Shown in pieces: positions 1 through 5,993 of a stretch of 7,011 nucleotides of DNA; positions within the stretch are counted from its first letter, which is position 1; each line of letters opens with the position of its first letter. Origin of the DNA: NIOZ-UU13 sp048635425. GTDB lineage: Bacteria; Planctomycetota; Phycisphaerae; Sedimentisphaerales; Anaerobacaceae. The stretch covers positions 1 to 7,011 of the forward strand of contig JAIVYN010000200.1 of NCBI GenBank assembly GCA_048635425.1, in the 5' to 3' direction. The position numbers and the translations under genes were made by a program. The notes under the pieces were generated by a model. It was not told where the DNA came from. It was given only the letters and a program-made list of their open reading frames with translations, and searched no databases.

Positions 1-762
1 GTATTGCTGTGGTTGGTGATTCTCACGTCTTGTGTGGGTTGCCGGAGCACTTCTGGTCCGGCTCAGCCGCTCATCGGAATTACAAGTGTTTATAAGGTAG
101 ATAACCAGAACAGTTCTGCTTCGACTATGGTTGGCTTCGCTTATGTGGAGGCTGTTGCTGAGAACGGCGGCGTCCCGGTAGTGCTGCCGACGGTTACGAA
201 TGAAGAGATTTTGCAGCGATATGTCCAGGAGCTGGACGGCTTGGTGCTGGTAGGAGGCGCGGATATCCCGCCTTCGGCCTACGGCCAGCAGCCCCATGAA
301 ACCGTAAAAGTACTTCCCATGCAGCGGTACAATTTTGAAAGAAAGTTGATCTCTTTATGGTTGAGTGCCGGCAAACCACTGCTGGGAGTCTGTCTGGGTA
401 TGCAGTTTACAAATGTGGTTTCAGGTGGCTCGCTCATACAGGACATCCCTTCGCAGGTGGGAACAGAGGTGGCGCATCGCCGAAACTACCATCGTGTGCG
501 GATTGAGCCGGGCAGCTCTTTGGCTGAGCTCCTTGGCGCCCAAGAGGCCCTCGTCTATTCAAACCACCATCAGGCGGTCGATAAGCTGGGGAAGAAACTG
601 AAGGTTATTGCTCACGCCGAAGATGGTGTCATCGAGGCCCTGGAGTGTATCGATTGTAAATTCGGATTGTTTGTCCAGTGGCATCCGGAAAAAATGGAAG
701 ATACCGAGCACCGAAATGCAATTTACGGCGCGTTGATTCGGGCCTGCGCTGCGCGAAACTAA
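1..762 (+). CDS. PuuD-like gamma-glutamyl hydrolase (peptidase C26 / class I GATase fold), putative lipoprotein, 5' partial
   Basis: The product has the class I glutamine amidotransferase-like fold used by gamma-glutamyl-gamma-aminobutyrate hydrolases, which cleave gamma-glutamyl amide bonds. Numbering from the TTG at position 4, I see 'LVGGADIPPSAYG' near residues 82-94, the nucleophile elbow 'LLGVCLGMQ' with Cys130, a conserved 'SNHHQAV' at 186-192, and the 'QWHPE' motif supplying His227 and Glu229. The Cys-His-Glu triad is therefore complete. The frame is open to base 1. The TTG would give only ten mostly hydrophobic residues with no basic n-region before 'LTSC', so the true start is probably upstream of the window. 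'LTSC' fits a lipobox, which suggests export and lipid anchoring, unusual for PuuD enzymes, which are normally cytoplasmic. The stop lies 28 nt before ribF on the same strand. The natural substrate cannot be told from sequence. Confidence 0.85.
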   Translation, partial: VLLWLVILTSCVGCRSTSGPAQPLIGITSVYKVDNQNSSASTMVGFAYVEAVAENGGVPVVLPTVTNEEILQRYVQELDGLVLVGGADIPPSAYGQQPHETVKVLPMQRYNFERKLISLWLSAGKPLLGVCLGMQFTNVVSGGSLIQDIPSQVGTEVAHRRNYHRVRIEPGSSLAELLGAQEALVYSNHHQAVDKLGKKLKVIAHAEDGVIEALECIDCKFGLFVQWHPEKMEDTEHRNAIYGALIRACAARN

Positions 763-790
763 TACTCTCCATAAAAAAGGTAAAACAGTA

Positions 791-1786
791 GTGGAAATTA
801 TAGAAACAAACTCAGACCTTTCACAATTAGCGAAACTAAAGAAAGGCTGTGTGCTGACCATCGGCAATTTCGATGGCGTCCACCTCGGACATCAGGAAAT
901 AATCAACGTCGCACGAAAGCTCGCGGATAAAAGGCATTCTGACCTCGTCCTGATGACCTTTGAGCCACATCCTGTGGCTATCTTATATCCGGAAAAAGCA
1001 CCTGGCGTATTAACTCCAATAGCGTTGAAAAAACATTTGCTCAATCAATTTGGCGTGGATTGCCTCGTAATTTTAGAAAGCAGCTATAGGATTTTGAACC
1101 TTTCCCCGGAGTCCTTTGTTGATGAATTTCTGGCAAAGTCTGTTCAGCCGGATGTTGTGGTCGAAGGGGAAGATTTTAACTTCGGTTACGGCAGAAGTGG
1201 TAACATCCGGATACTAAAAGAGCTGGGACGGAAGTTCAATTTTGAAATCGTTATTGTGCCGGGCAAAGAGATTATACTTGCTGATGAACAAAATGCCAGA
1301 GTTTCCAGCACCCTGATTCGACATTTGCTGCACAAGAGCAAAGTAACGGATGCCGCAACAGCCCTGGGCAGACATTATCGACTATCCGGCCAAACCACTC
1401 TGGGCAAGGGAAAAGGTCGAAAGTTAGGATTCCCAACGGCCAATATTGACCCCGTTAACCAGATTATACCTGCCGAGGGTGTCTATGCCGGCTTCGTGGA
1501 GATTACCGACACTGAAGAACAGCTCTGTAAAAGTAAGAACAAGCTCCCAGCCGCATTTAGTATCGGAAGAGCAAAGACTTTCATTTCCGACCATCCTTTA
1601 CTGGTTGAGGCTCACATACTCGGAAAAGACCCGGGTGATTTATACGGAAAATACCTCGCCATGGATTTTGTGGAGTTTATCAGACACCAGCAAAAGTTTA
1701 GCTCACCCCAGCAGCTCTCCACCCAAATCGCAAAAGACTGCCAATACGCAAAAGAAATTTTAGACATAAAGAACACAGAAACATAG
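791..1786 (+). CDS. ribF: Bifunctional riboflavin kinase / FAD synthetase RibF
   Basis: RibF phosphorylates riboflavin to FMN and adenylylates FMN to FAD in the cytoplasm. The N-terminal FMN adenylyltransferase domain (about residues 15-180) shows 'TIGNFDGVHLGH' at 23-34, 'TFEPHP' at 56-61, 'VVEGEDFNFGYGRSG' around 123-137 and 'SSTLIRHLL' at 172-180. The C-terminal flavokinase domain (about 190-315) shows 'KLGFPTANID' at 211-220, 'EGVYAG' at 229-234 and 'EAHILGKDPGDLYGK' at 273-287, with Glu273 at the catalytic-base position. At 331 residues it is slightly longer than the usual 300-320. The position that is usually 'NIGxxPTF' reads 'SIGRAKTF', a modest divergence in the kinase domain. The start is GTG, with AAGG at 777-780 ten bases upstream, a weak site. 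It sits between the C26 hydrolase and the GNAT gene, with 20 nt before the latter. Confidence 0.95.
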   Translation: MEIIETNSDLSQLAKLKKGCVLTIGNFDGVHLGHQEIINVARKLADKRHSDLVLMTFEPHPVAILYPEKAPGVLTPIALKKHLLNQFGVDCLVILESSYRILNLSPESFVDEFLAKSVQPDVVVEGEDFNFGYGRSGNIRILKELGRKFNFEIVIVPGKEIILADEQNARVSSTLIRHLLHKSKVTDAATALGRHYRLSGQTTLGKGKGRKLGFPTANIDPVNQIIPAEGVYAGFVEITDTEEQLCKSKNKLPAAFSIGRAKTFISDHPLLVEAHILGKDPGDLYGKYLAMDFVEFIRHQQKFSSPQQLSTQIAKDCQYAKEILDIKNTET

Positions 1787-1806
1787 AAAAAGTCAATGTT
1801 AATATC

Positions 1807-2277
1807 ATGGCAGAAGAATTGAAATTTAGGTTTGCCACACAAAGTGACGTCCCCTGGCTCGCAAAGATGAATCAGGAGCTCATTCTTGATGAGGGACATC
1901 GTAATAAAATGACATTACCTGAGCTTGAGCAAAGGATGTCGGACTTTCTTCGTAAAGAATACGATTCCGTTATTGTCAGCTTGGGTCAGAACGATATCGG
2001 CTACGCTTTATACAAACAAGACCCGGAGTGGTTGTATTTAAGGCAGATTTTCATAATAAAGACAATGAGACGTAAAGGCCTCGGCCGAAGATTTATAGAA
2101 TGGCTGAAAAATGATCCATGGAGTGATTGCAAAAGAATCAGAACGGACGTCCTGGTCGGTAACATAGTCGGCATTGATTTCTGGAAGGCTGTGGGATTTA
2201 AGGAATATTTGATTACGTTGGAAATGGAAAACTCACAAAAGATACTTGATGAATTTCATAAAGGATTAGCATGGTAA
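1807..2277 (+). CDS. GNAT-family N-acetyltransferase
   Basis: This is a single-domain GNAT acetyltransferase of 156 residues, which would transfer an acetyl group from acetyl-CoA to an amine. The strand-4/helix-3 acetyl-CoA signature is visible as 'LRQIFIIKTMRRKGLGRRF' at 78-96, with R88-x-x-G91-x-G93 matching the Q/RxxGxG/A consensus. The closing motif 'IDFWKAVGFKEY' (123-134) is the typical GNAT C-terminal segment. The N-terminus 'FRFATQSDVPWLAKMNQEL' is typical of the fold. No substrate-specific feature is recognisable, so protein or small-molecule acetylation cannot be separated. The ATG at 1807 lacks a clear Shine-Dalgarno. Because it follows the ribF stop by 20 nt it may rely on ribosomes from upstream. 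Its last 7 nt overlap the nrnA start. Confidence 0.88.
   Translation: MAEELKFRFATQSDVPWLAKMNQELILDEGHRNKMTLPELEQRMSDFLRKEYDSVIVSLGQNDIGYALYKQDPEWLYLRQIFIIKTMRRKGLGRRFIEWLKNDPWSDCKRIRTDVLVGNIVGIDFWKAVGFKEYLITLEMENSQKILDEFHKGLAW
2261..2273 (+). promoter_or_regulatory. Ribosome binding site and start of nrnA inside the GNAT gene
   Basis: AAAGGA at 2261-2266 lies five bases before the ATG at 2271-2273, and the GNAT stop TAA is at 2275-2277. The two genes overlap by 7 nt in different frames, an arrangement that usually gives translational coupling. This site fixes the nrnA start. Confidence 0.75.
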
Positions 2278-3287
2278 GCAACAACGATTACCAAAAAGCC
2301 GTTGATTTAATTAACAAATCCAGCAACATTTTAATCACGACCCATATCAGGCCGGACGGCGATGCCTGCGGCTGTATCGTGGCAATATCTGATGTGCTGA
2401 CTGCTCTCGGAAAAAAATCAAAAGCCCTGATGCTCTCGCCGATGCCGGAATGGTACGAGTTTTTATTTGCTGAGAAAGTCCCTGTCCTCGGCGAAGATAT
2501 CAAGATCGACCACTTGATAGAAGGGCGGTTCGGCGAATTCGATTTGATTATAATTGTCGATACCAACAGCCTCAGCCAGTTGCCCGAATTTGAAACATTC
2601 ATAAAGCAAATCGATAAGCCTGTCTTGATAATCGACCACCACGTAACCGCCGACGGCCTTGGAGATGTCGAGCTGGTCGATTCAGACGCAGCCGCCACGG
2701 GCTTGATTGTTTATGATTTGCTAAAATTCGCCAAGTGGTCCGTAACCGAAAAAATCGCCGAGGCGCTGTTCGTGGCCGTAGCTACCGACACCGGCTGGTT
2801 CCAGTTCAGCAATACCAACAGCAGAGTTTATCGAAGCTGCGCCGAGTTAATAGACGCCGGTGCGAATCCAACAAAAATCCATCACAATTTATACCAAAAT
2901 TTCTCATACCCACGGTTCAAGCTAACGCTTGCTATGCTCAACACGCTCCATCTGCATCTTGACGGACGCTTCGCAACCCAGCATATATCGCAGCAGGATT
3001 TCCAACAGACCGGCGCCACACACAAAGACACGGAGAATTTAATCAACGAATGTCAGCGAATAAGCACAGTTGAGGCAGCGGCCTTGTTTGTAGAATTGAA
3101 GGATGGCCGAATCAGGTGTTCGCTGCGAAGCACAGGCACCGTCGATGTCAGTAAAATCGCCGCCAGGTTCGGCGGAGGAGGCCACAAAATGGCCGCCGGA
3201 ACCTTTCTATCCGGCCCCTTGGAAGAGGCCAAACAAATCATTATGGCTGAAATGAACGAACAATTCAAACAGTTGAACGATAAATGA
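2271..3287 (+). CDS. nrnA: DHH/DHHA1 phosphoesterase, NrnA-type oligoribonuclease / pAp phosphatase
   Basis: Members of this family degrade short oligoribonucleotides and, in many bacteria, dephosphorylate 3'-phosphoadenosine 5'-phosphate, using Mn2+ ions in the cytoplasm. The DHH domain carries all expected metal ligands: 'HIRPDGDA' (H25, D29, D31), 'VDTNS' (D97), 'IDHH' (D122, H123, H124) and 'ATDTGWF' (D173). The C-terminal DHHA1 domain ends with 'RCSLRSTGTVDVSKIA' and the glycine-rich 'GGGGHKMAAG' at 301-310, which binds substrate. The length of 338 residues is normal for NrnA. The start is supported by AAAGGA upstream and by the overlap with the GNAT gene. Family members of this kind are commonly found near ribF and translation genes, so the location is plausible. 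Whether it prefers nanoRNA, pAp, pGpG or another dinucleotide cannot be read from the sequence. It ends 3 nt from a convergent gene. Confidence 0.9.
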   Translation: MVSNNDYQKAVDLINKSSNILITTHIRPDGDACGCIVAISDVLTALGKKSKALMLSPMPEWYEFLFAEKVPVLGEDIKIDHLIEGRFGEFDLIIIVDTNSLSQLPEFETFIKQIDKPVLIIDHHVTADGLGDVELVDSDAAATGLIVYDLLKFAKWSVTEKIAEALFVAVATDTGWFQFSNTNSRVYRSCAELIDAGANPTKIHHNLYQNFSYPRFKLTLAMLNTLHLHLDGRFATQHISQQDFQQTGATHKDTENLINECQRISTVEAAALFVELKDGRIRCSLRSTGTVDVSKIAARFGGGGHKMAAGTFLSGPLEEAKQIIMAEMNEQFKQLNDK

Positions 3288-3290
3288 CTT

Positions 3291-3878
3291 TCAATTGGGG
3301 GGACGATAATGAGGAATCTCGCCGGCTTCATTTTGGCGAAACGTCTCTTTCAGAATAGCCCGTCCCTCTTCGCTGTTGGCAGGCACCCATTTCTCATCCT
3401 TGACCCTGCGGATAAGCCTCCCTTTCCCCCAGATTTCCGCACCGCTGACTCTCAAATCCATAGGCCCAATACTGCTCTTATCTACGTTCGGGTCGGTCGT
3501 TTCCAGAAACCCGATAAAGGTCTCAGTAGTATTCGGCTCGTTACTATAAGTAAATACGTATGCCCTGACACCTGCCGGTTCTCCATTGGAAAGCGGGCCC
3601 GAAGGAGCCTCAATCGGCGGCATTTGCCCCTTTCGTGCAACGAAAAGCCTTCTGTGCTTCAGGTCATAGAACCAGTCCTTCTCGTAATTCTCAACTTCTA
3701 CAAACTTTTTCGGCAGCGTTAGCCATATTCCAAACACTATCAACCCAACCACCAAGACCACGCTCACGCCAATAACCAGCTTGGGGCTCCGGCTAAGCCA
3801 CTCCCGTATCGCCAAGCGCTCCCACCGTTCTTTAATCTCGTATTTCAGATATCCAAAATCCGGCATCATAAAACCCAT
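3291..3878 (-). CDS. Conserved-looking single-pass membrane protein of unknown function
   Basis: I do not recognise a named family. The 195-residue product has a charged N-terminal segment (about 1-33) and one strongly hydrophobic helix at about 34-54 (Val/Gly/Ile-rich, ending 'GIWLTLP'). A hydrophilic C-terminal domain of about 140 residues follows, containing 'VRAYVFTYS', 'FIGFLETTDPN' and 'GKGRLIRRVKDEKWVPANSEEG'. No cleavable signal peptide is evident. With few positive charges to settle topology, either a cytoplasmic or a periplasmic C-terminal domain is possible. The ATG at 3878 has only a weak upstream site, and in-frame ATGs at codons 4 and 5 (3869, 3866) are alternatives. The gene converges on nrnA with 3 nt between stops and no room for a separate terminator. 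The overlapping plus-strand frame (3309-3722) has no family-like features and is judged a shadow. Confidence 0.72.
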   Translation of the reverse strand: MGFMMPDFGYLKYEIKERWERLAIREWLSRSPKLVIGVSVVLVVGLIVFGIWLTLPKKFVEVENYEKDWFYDLKHRRLFVARKGQMPPIEAPSGPLSNGEPAGVRAYVFTYSNEPNTTETFIGFLETTDPNVDKSSIGPMDLRVSGAEIWGKGRLIRRVKDEKWVPANSEEGRAILKETFRQNEAGEIPHYRPPN

Positions 3879-4013
3879 CCAGATACTTTACAAAAATCCT
3901 GCGCCGTGACACACTCGTCTGAAACAAAAATAATTCAGATATTAACGTCCTTTGAGCAATTTTATCATTCCCGGCATTCACTTGAAAAGCCCGCAAAAGA
4001 CTCCAACGAAAAG

Positions 4014-4076
4014 ATTGTCATTGCGAGGCCCCCGTCTTGCTTTTGCAAGAAAGCAGAGGGCCGCGGCAATCTCTGA
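4014..4076. repeat. Nested palindromic intergenic repeat ('CATTGCGAG...GCAATCTC' type)
   Basis: The sequence folds into three nested stems: ATTGC (4020-4024) with GCAAT (4066-4070), GGCCC (4027-4031) with GGGCC (4058-4062), and TCTTGC (4035-4040) with GCAAGA (4045-4050) closing a TTTT loop. The outer words 'GTCATTGCGAGG' and 'GGCAATCTCTG' resemble a palindromic intergenic repeat that I have seen in many unrelated environmental bacterial genomes. That resemblance is from memory and not tested. There is no T-tract after it, so it is a poor terminator in either direction. Confidence 0.6.
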
Positions 4077-4085
4077 GTTTCAAAA

Positions 4086-4127
4086 ATGTTAAATCTCATT
4101 TTGTTATATGCTTAACATCATTATAAA
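4086..4127 (+). promoter_or_regulatory. Candidate promoter with overlapping 7-bp inverted repeat
   Basis: TTGTTA (4101-4106) and TATAAA (4122-4127) are separated by 15 bp, somewhat short for a sigma70-type promoter. An exact inverted repeat, ATGTTAA (4086-4092) and TTAACAT (4112-4118), spans the -35 box, with its right arm in the spacer, where a repressor could bind. If real, transcription would begin near 4134 and run through the structured segment and terminator toward the PilZ gene. The -10/-35 match is weak and the assignment is speculative. Confidence 0.3.
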
Positions 4128-4206
4128 TCAACTTTGCCTACAAAGCAATATTTGAAATTGGTCAACTTTACTCTGAAACCTGAATAGAAAAAGCATACGG
4201 TTTTAG

Positions 4207-4348
4207 CTAAGAATACTTTGGGTCAAAAGACCTGAGCGCACCCGAAGATAAACCTGATGTAGTGATGGCGAAAAGAAAAATGCCGGCCTTTTAAGGCGTG
4301 TAATAACACATTTTTAGTTCAATAGCCGCGGTTTTTTCGGCTATTTTT
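4207..4348 (+). ncRNA. Candidate structured leader RNA or small RNA ending in an intrinsic terminator
   Basis: A plus-strand transcript here could form TTTGGGT (4217-4223) with ACCCGAA (4240-4246), or the mutually exclusive GGTC (4221-4224) with GACC (4229-4232). It could also form GGC (4267-4269) with GCC (4282-4284), GCCT (4286-4289) with AGGC (4294-4297), and GTGT (4298-4301) with ACAC (4306-4309), before the terminator at 4321-4348. The terminator has no protein gene upstream on its strand, which implies a transcript starting in this gap. It could be a separate small RNA, or an attenuated 5' leader of the PilZ gene beginning 73 nt downstream. I do not recognise a known riboswitch class. 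The individual stems are short and could be chance. Confidence 0.4.
4321..4348 (+). terminator. Rho-independent terminator upstream of the PilZ gene
   Basis: AATAGCCG (4321-4328) pairs perfectly with CGGCTATT (4338-4345) around a 9-nt loop, and five Ts (4344-4348) close the stem and follow it. The eight-base stem with GC at its top and the T-tract give a good plus-strand terminator. The minus strand lacks a matching T-tract. It lies 73 nt before the PilZ start. Confidence 0.75.
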
Positions 4349-4421
4349 AATAAAGTCAAGCCTCAAATCTGTCGATTCGCAAATCATTAAACAAAAGTAT
4401 GAAATTTTAGGGGCGTTGATA

Positions 4422-4763
4422 ATGCACAAGCCAAATGAGCGAAGAACAGAACAAAGATTGTGTTATTCATCGCCGGTCTGGTTTGGCGAGCATCCCAAAG
4501 AGACACTTGCACAGGGACAGATGGTTGATATTTCCAGCAGGGGCGCTGCGTTTATCACCTACGCCCACGATAGTTGTCCCTCTTTCGGCCAACATATAAT
4601 CGCTCGTTTCAGGGTCCCCAATTATCGCCCGGATCATTCCTTTGATTTGGTAAATTTTACCCGTTCAGCTCATGTCTGCCGGGTTGACAAAGTATATAGC
4701 TATTGGCGCCGCGTTGCCGTTCAGTTCGCTGAACCATTGCCTTTCAAACCCGGCGAAAAATAA
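4422..4763 (+). CDS. Small PilZ-domain protein (putative cyclic-di-GMP receptor)
   Basis: The 113-residue product is a stand-alone PilZ domain, a family whose members bind cyclic di-GMP and relay it to motility, pili or polysaccharide systems. Both parts of the binding signature are present: an N-terminal RxxxR ('RRTEQR', R8 and R12) and DxSxxG ('DISSRGAAF', D36, S38, G41). A beta-strand-rich body follows, with 'RVAVQFAEP' near the C-terminus as in PilZ barrels. I chose the ATG at 4422 because AGGGG (4409-4413) is 8 nt upstream. The in-frame TTG at 4416 would leave only 2 nt. The gene appears monocistronic. It follows a candidate structured leader and terminator, and the next gene is on the opposite strand. 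No membrane segment or fused output domain is present, so the partner is unknown. The pilin gene about 1.3 kb away is a possible but unproven link. Confidence 0.85.
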   Translation: MHKPNERRTEQRLCYSSPVWFGEHPKETLAQGQMVDISSRGAAFITYAHDSCPSFGQHIIARFRVPNYRPDHSFDLVNFTRSAHVCRVDKVYSYWRRVAVQFAEPLPFKPGEK

Positions 4764-5010
4764 TGCTAATGAACCCAATAAAGCCGCTCTTTTCATTCTA
4801 ATTTGCCTGAAAATCCCCCAACCCTACATCAGATACCCTTCGGCTTGAGTTTGGCCATTTTAGAACGATAAAACACCTCTCAGAGCCTGTCCTAAAGAAA
4901 ATCCTGAACTGAAATAACTTGCAAAGTTGATAAGACTGCCCCTCAGCTTCCAATTTACAGCTCCCAAGAGGCCATTTAAACAACGAACCCGGCATAAGTT
5001 GTATTATATA

Positions 5011-5334
5011 TCAATGGCGGCTAATAAACAGAGAAGTCTTAGAAGCGAAATATCTGTAAAAAGTTACAGAAAATCGCTGCTTTTGTGAGCCGGCAACTCC
5101 AATATTCATGCCGATTATTGCATTGTTCGGTTTTATTCGATGTGTCCTGGTGTAACCTGAGACAGGCCGGGCATATTCAGAATCAGCTTCAAAGGCAAGG
5201 CCCCGATTGTTATAGGCTATTGCGTTACTTTTAAATGTCCTAAAACTTGTGGCATACTCCAAAGTGGCCCGAGCATAATCATTTTTGTTATTTGAATTCG
5301 ATACAGAACCGAACAATTTCTTAAAAAAGCGCAT
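5011..5334 (-). pseudogene. Truncated/degenerate TPR-repeat protein gene
   Basis: Residues 38-72 ('NAIAYNNRGLAFEADSEY' onward to 'HRIKPNN') match a tetratricopeptide repeat, typically 'AIAYNNRGLAYxxKGxYxxAIxDYxxAIxxxPNN'. An incomplete repeat precedes it (about 19-37, 'DYARATLEYATSF') and the start of a third follows (73-81, 'AIIGMNIGV'). After that the similarity stops and the last 25 residues look unrelated. Several positions that TPRs conserve are altered (for example 'ARPVSGYTRTH' where 'xRAIxDYxxAI' is expected), so the array is both truncated and decaying. The start is well defined: AAAGGAG (minus strand, 5346-5340) lies five bases before the ATG, and 'MRFFKKLFG' is a plausible native N-terminus. 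I did not find the missing repeats in the other minus-strand frames just downstream. A short functional TPR protein remains possible. Confidence 0.55.
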
Positions 5335-5336
5335 CC

Positions 5337-5350
5337 CTGCTCCTTTCTCC
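5337..5350 (-). promoter_or_regulatory. Strong ribosome binding site of the truncated TPR gene
   Basis: Read on the minus strand, GGAGAAAGGAG runs from 5350 to 5340 and leaves a five-base spacer before the ATG at 5334. This intact signal in front of a decayed frame suggests the gene was expressed until recently, or still is. Confidence 0.6.
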
Positions 5351-5424
5351 TCACTGAGATTTATCTTTTTTTAAAAAAAACAATTCGGTGCCCCGCTGAA
5401 GGTCTCACTTGGGCGCAGTTTCAC

Positions 5425-5605
5425 AGAAGTTGTTTCAAAACTCAATTTCTACTGTGAACGGCTGCAATTTCCTCTCGCGGCGTTGTCGGCACAAAATTCG
5501 TCCTCGACGTAGCTTTTGCTACGCCTGCGGCGATTTTGAACCTGAAGCCATGCGAGAATAAATATCGACCGTTCTCGCGACGAAAGCAGTTTTGAAACCA
5601 CTTCT
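5425..5605. repeat. 181-bp inverted-repeat element, MITE-like
   Basis: AGAAGTTGTTTCAAAACT (5425-5442) and the reverse complement of 5588-5605 agree at 17 of 18 positions, bounding a 181-bp segment. Inside are two more palindromes: CGTAGC-TTTT-GCTACG (5508-5523, perfect, and the centre of a longer imperfect AAAATTCG...CGATTTT palindrome about 5493-5537) and GCGAGAA (5552-5558) with TTCTCGC (5572-5578). It encodes no transposase. I see no clear target-site duplication, so a mobile origin is inferred from the terminal repeats only. It could alternatively be a structured RNA or a protein-binding repeat. Confidence 0.5.
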
Positions 5606-5700
5606 AGTCGGCCGGGACAAAGCTCCTCATCACATCTCCATTCGAATTATATCATATCTTAATTTTGAAGAAAAACCATAAATAGTCCTATAATAAACTT

Positions 5701-5898
5701 TTATTCTTGCAAATAAGGGCTGTTCACATCCAAAAGTGCGTTTGAAGCAAACAGAATAAATCTTGCGGCCGTCATAAATATATCAACTTTGCTGTTAATA
5801 AATCTACTCAGGAATTTCTTGAGGACGGCCCTGAAGCACAACGAAAAGGTAGTTAAGTCAATTTGAAGAATCTCACGTACCGCTCCTCCGCTTTCAAT
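5701..5898 (-). other. 65-codon open frame with no start codon, possible gene remnant
   Basis: On the minus strand a frame is open from just after a TAA (5901-5899) to the TAA at 5703-5701. The translation has a protein-like composition, including 'CFRAVLKKFLSRFINSKVD' and 'TAARFILFASNALLD'. The only ATG is at codon 42 and there is no in-frame GTG. An out-of-frame GTG preceded by GGAGGAG opens only a seven-codon frame. I do not recognise a family. It may be the C-terminal fragment of a lost gene, or chance. Confidence 0.2.
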
Positions 5899-5993
5899 TT
5901 AATCTCATCAGGAGGCTATTTCAGCGGGGAACTCGTCTTGAGAGGTATTTCCATATTATATAAGGGAAAGTCAACCGGAAGTACCATCCACAT

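Larger units (their letters stand above)
3879..4421. other. Intergenic region with repeat, candidate promoter, structured stretch and terminator
   Basis: This 543-bp gap lies between divergently transcribed genes (minus-strand membrane protein, plus-strand PilZ). I find no credible protein gene. It contains, in order, an unremarkable AT-rich stretch, a nested palindrome (4014-4076), a promoter-like sequence with an overlapping inverted repeat (4086-4127), a hairpin-rich segment (4207-4320) and an intrinsic terminator (4321-4348). These are listed separately. Confidence 0.7.

Noticed and set aside
559..867. 102-codon minus-strand frame across the hydrolase-ribF junction
   Set aside because: It overlaps two well-supported plus-strand genes and has no domain similarity.
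3309..3722. 137-codon plus-strand frame antisense to the membrane protein gene
   Set aside because: No family features. The minus-strand frame has a clear transmembrane helix followed by a coherent soluble domain and is longer.
4253..4275. Hammerhead-like CTGATG ... CGAAA
   Set aside because: The core needs CUGANGA; here the last base is T, and the bases between the two core parts do not form stem II. No cleavage-site strand was found.
4217..4280. TPP riboswitch-like order of words: GGGT ... CTGAG ... ACCC ... ACCTGAT
   Set aside because: The 3' half of the TPP aptamer is missing: there is no GGATAATGCC-type P5 loop and no AGGGA strand to close P4, and the P3 arm is absent. The downstream gene is PilZ, not a thiamin gene. 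Likely coincidence.
4235..4340. Cyclic-di-GMP-I (GEMM) riboswitch, suggested by CGCA, AAACC and CCGGCC words upstream of PilZ
   Set aside because: The conserved GACGCAAAGCC and GGGTTACC segments are absent and P1b cannot form. The match is limited to short common words.
4416..4418. TTG as start of the PilZ gene
   Set aside because: Only 2 nt separate it from AGGGG. The ATG at 4422 has an 8-nt spacer.
4798..4995. 65-codon minus-strand frame between PilZ and the TPR remnant
   Set aside because: No ribosome binding site before its ATG, no recognisable domain and an unconvincing composition. A TATAAT-like box lies just upstream but does not make it a gene.
5860..5881. Seven-codon frame 'MRFFKLT' (minus strand, GTG after GGAGGAG) resembling the start of the TPR gene 'MRFFKKLFG'
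   Set aside because: The resemblance is too short to claim a second TPR remnant, and no TPR-like sequence follows in any frame.
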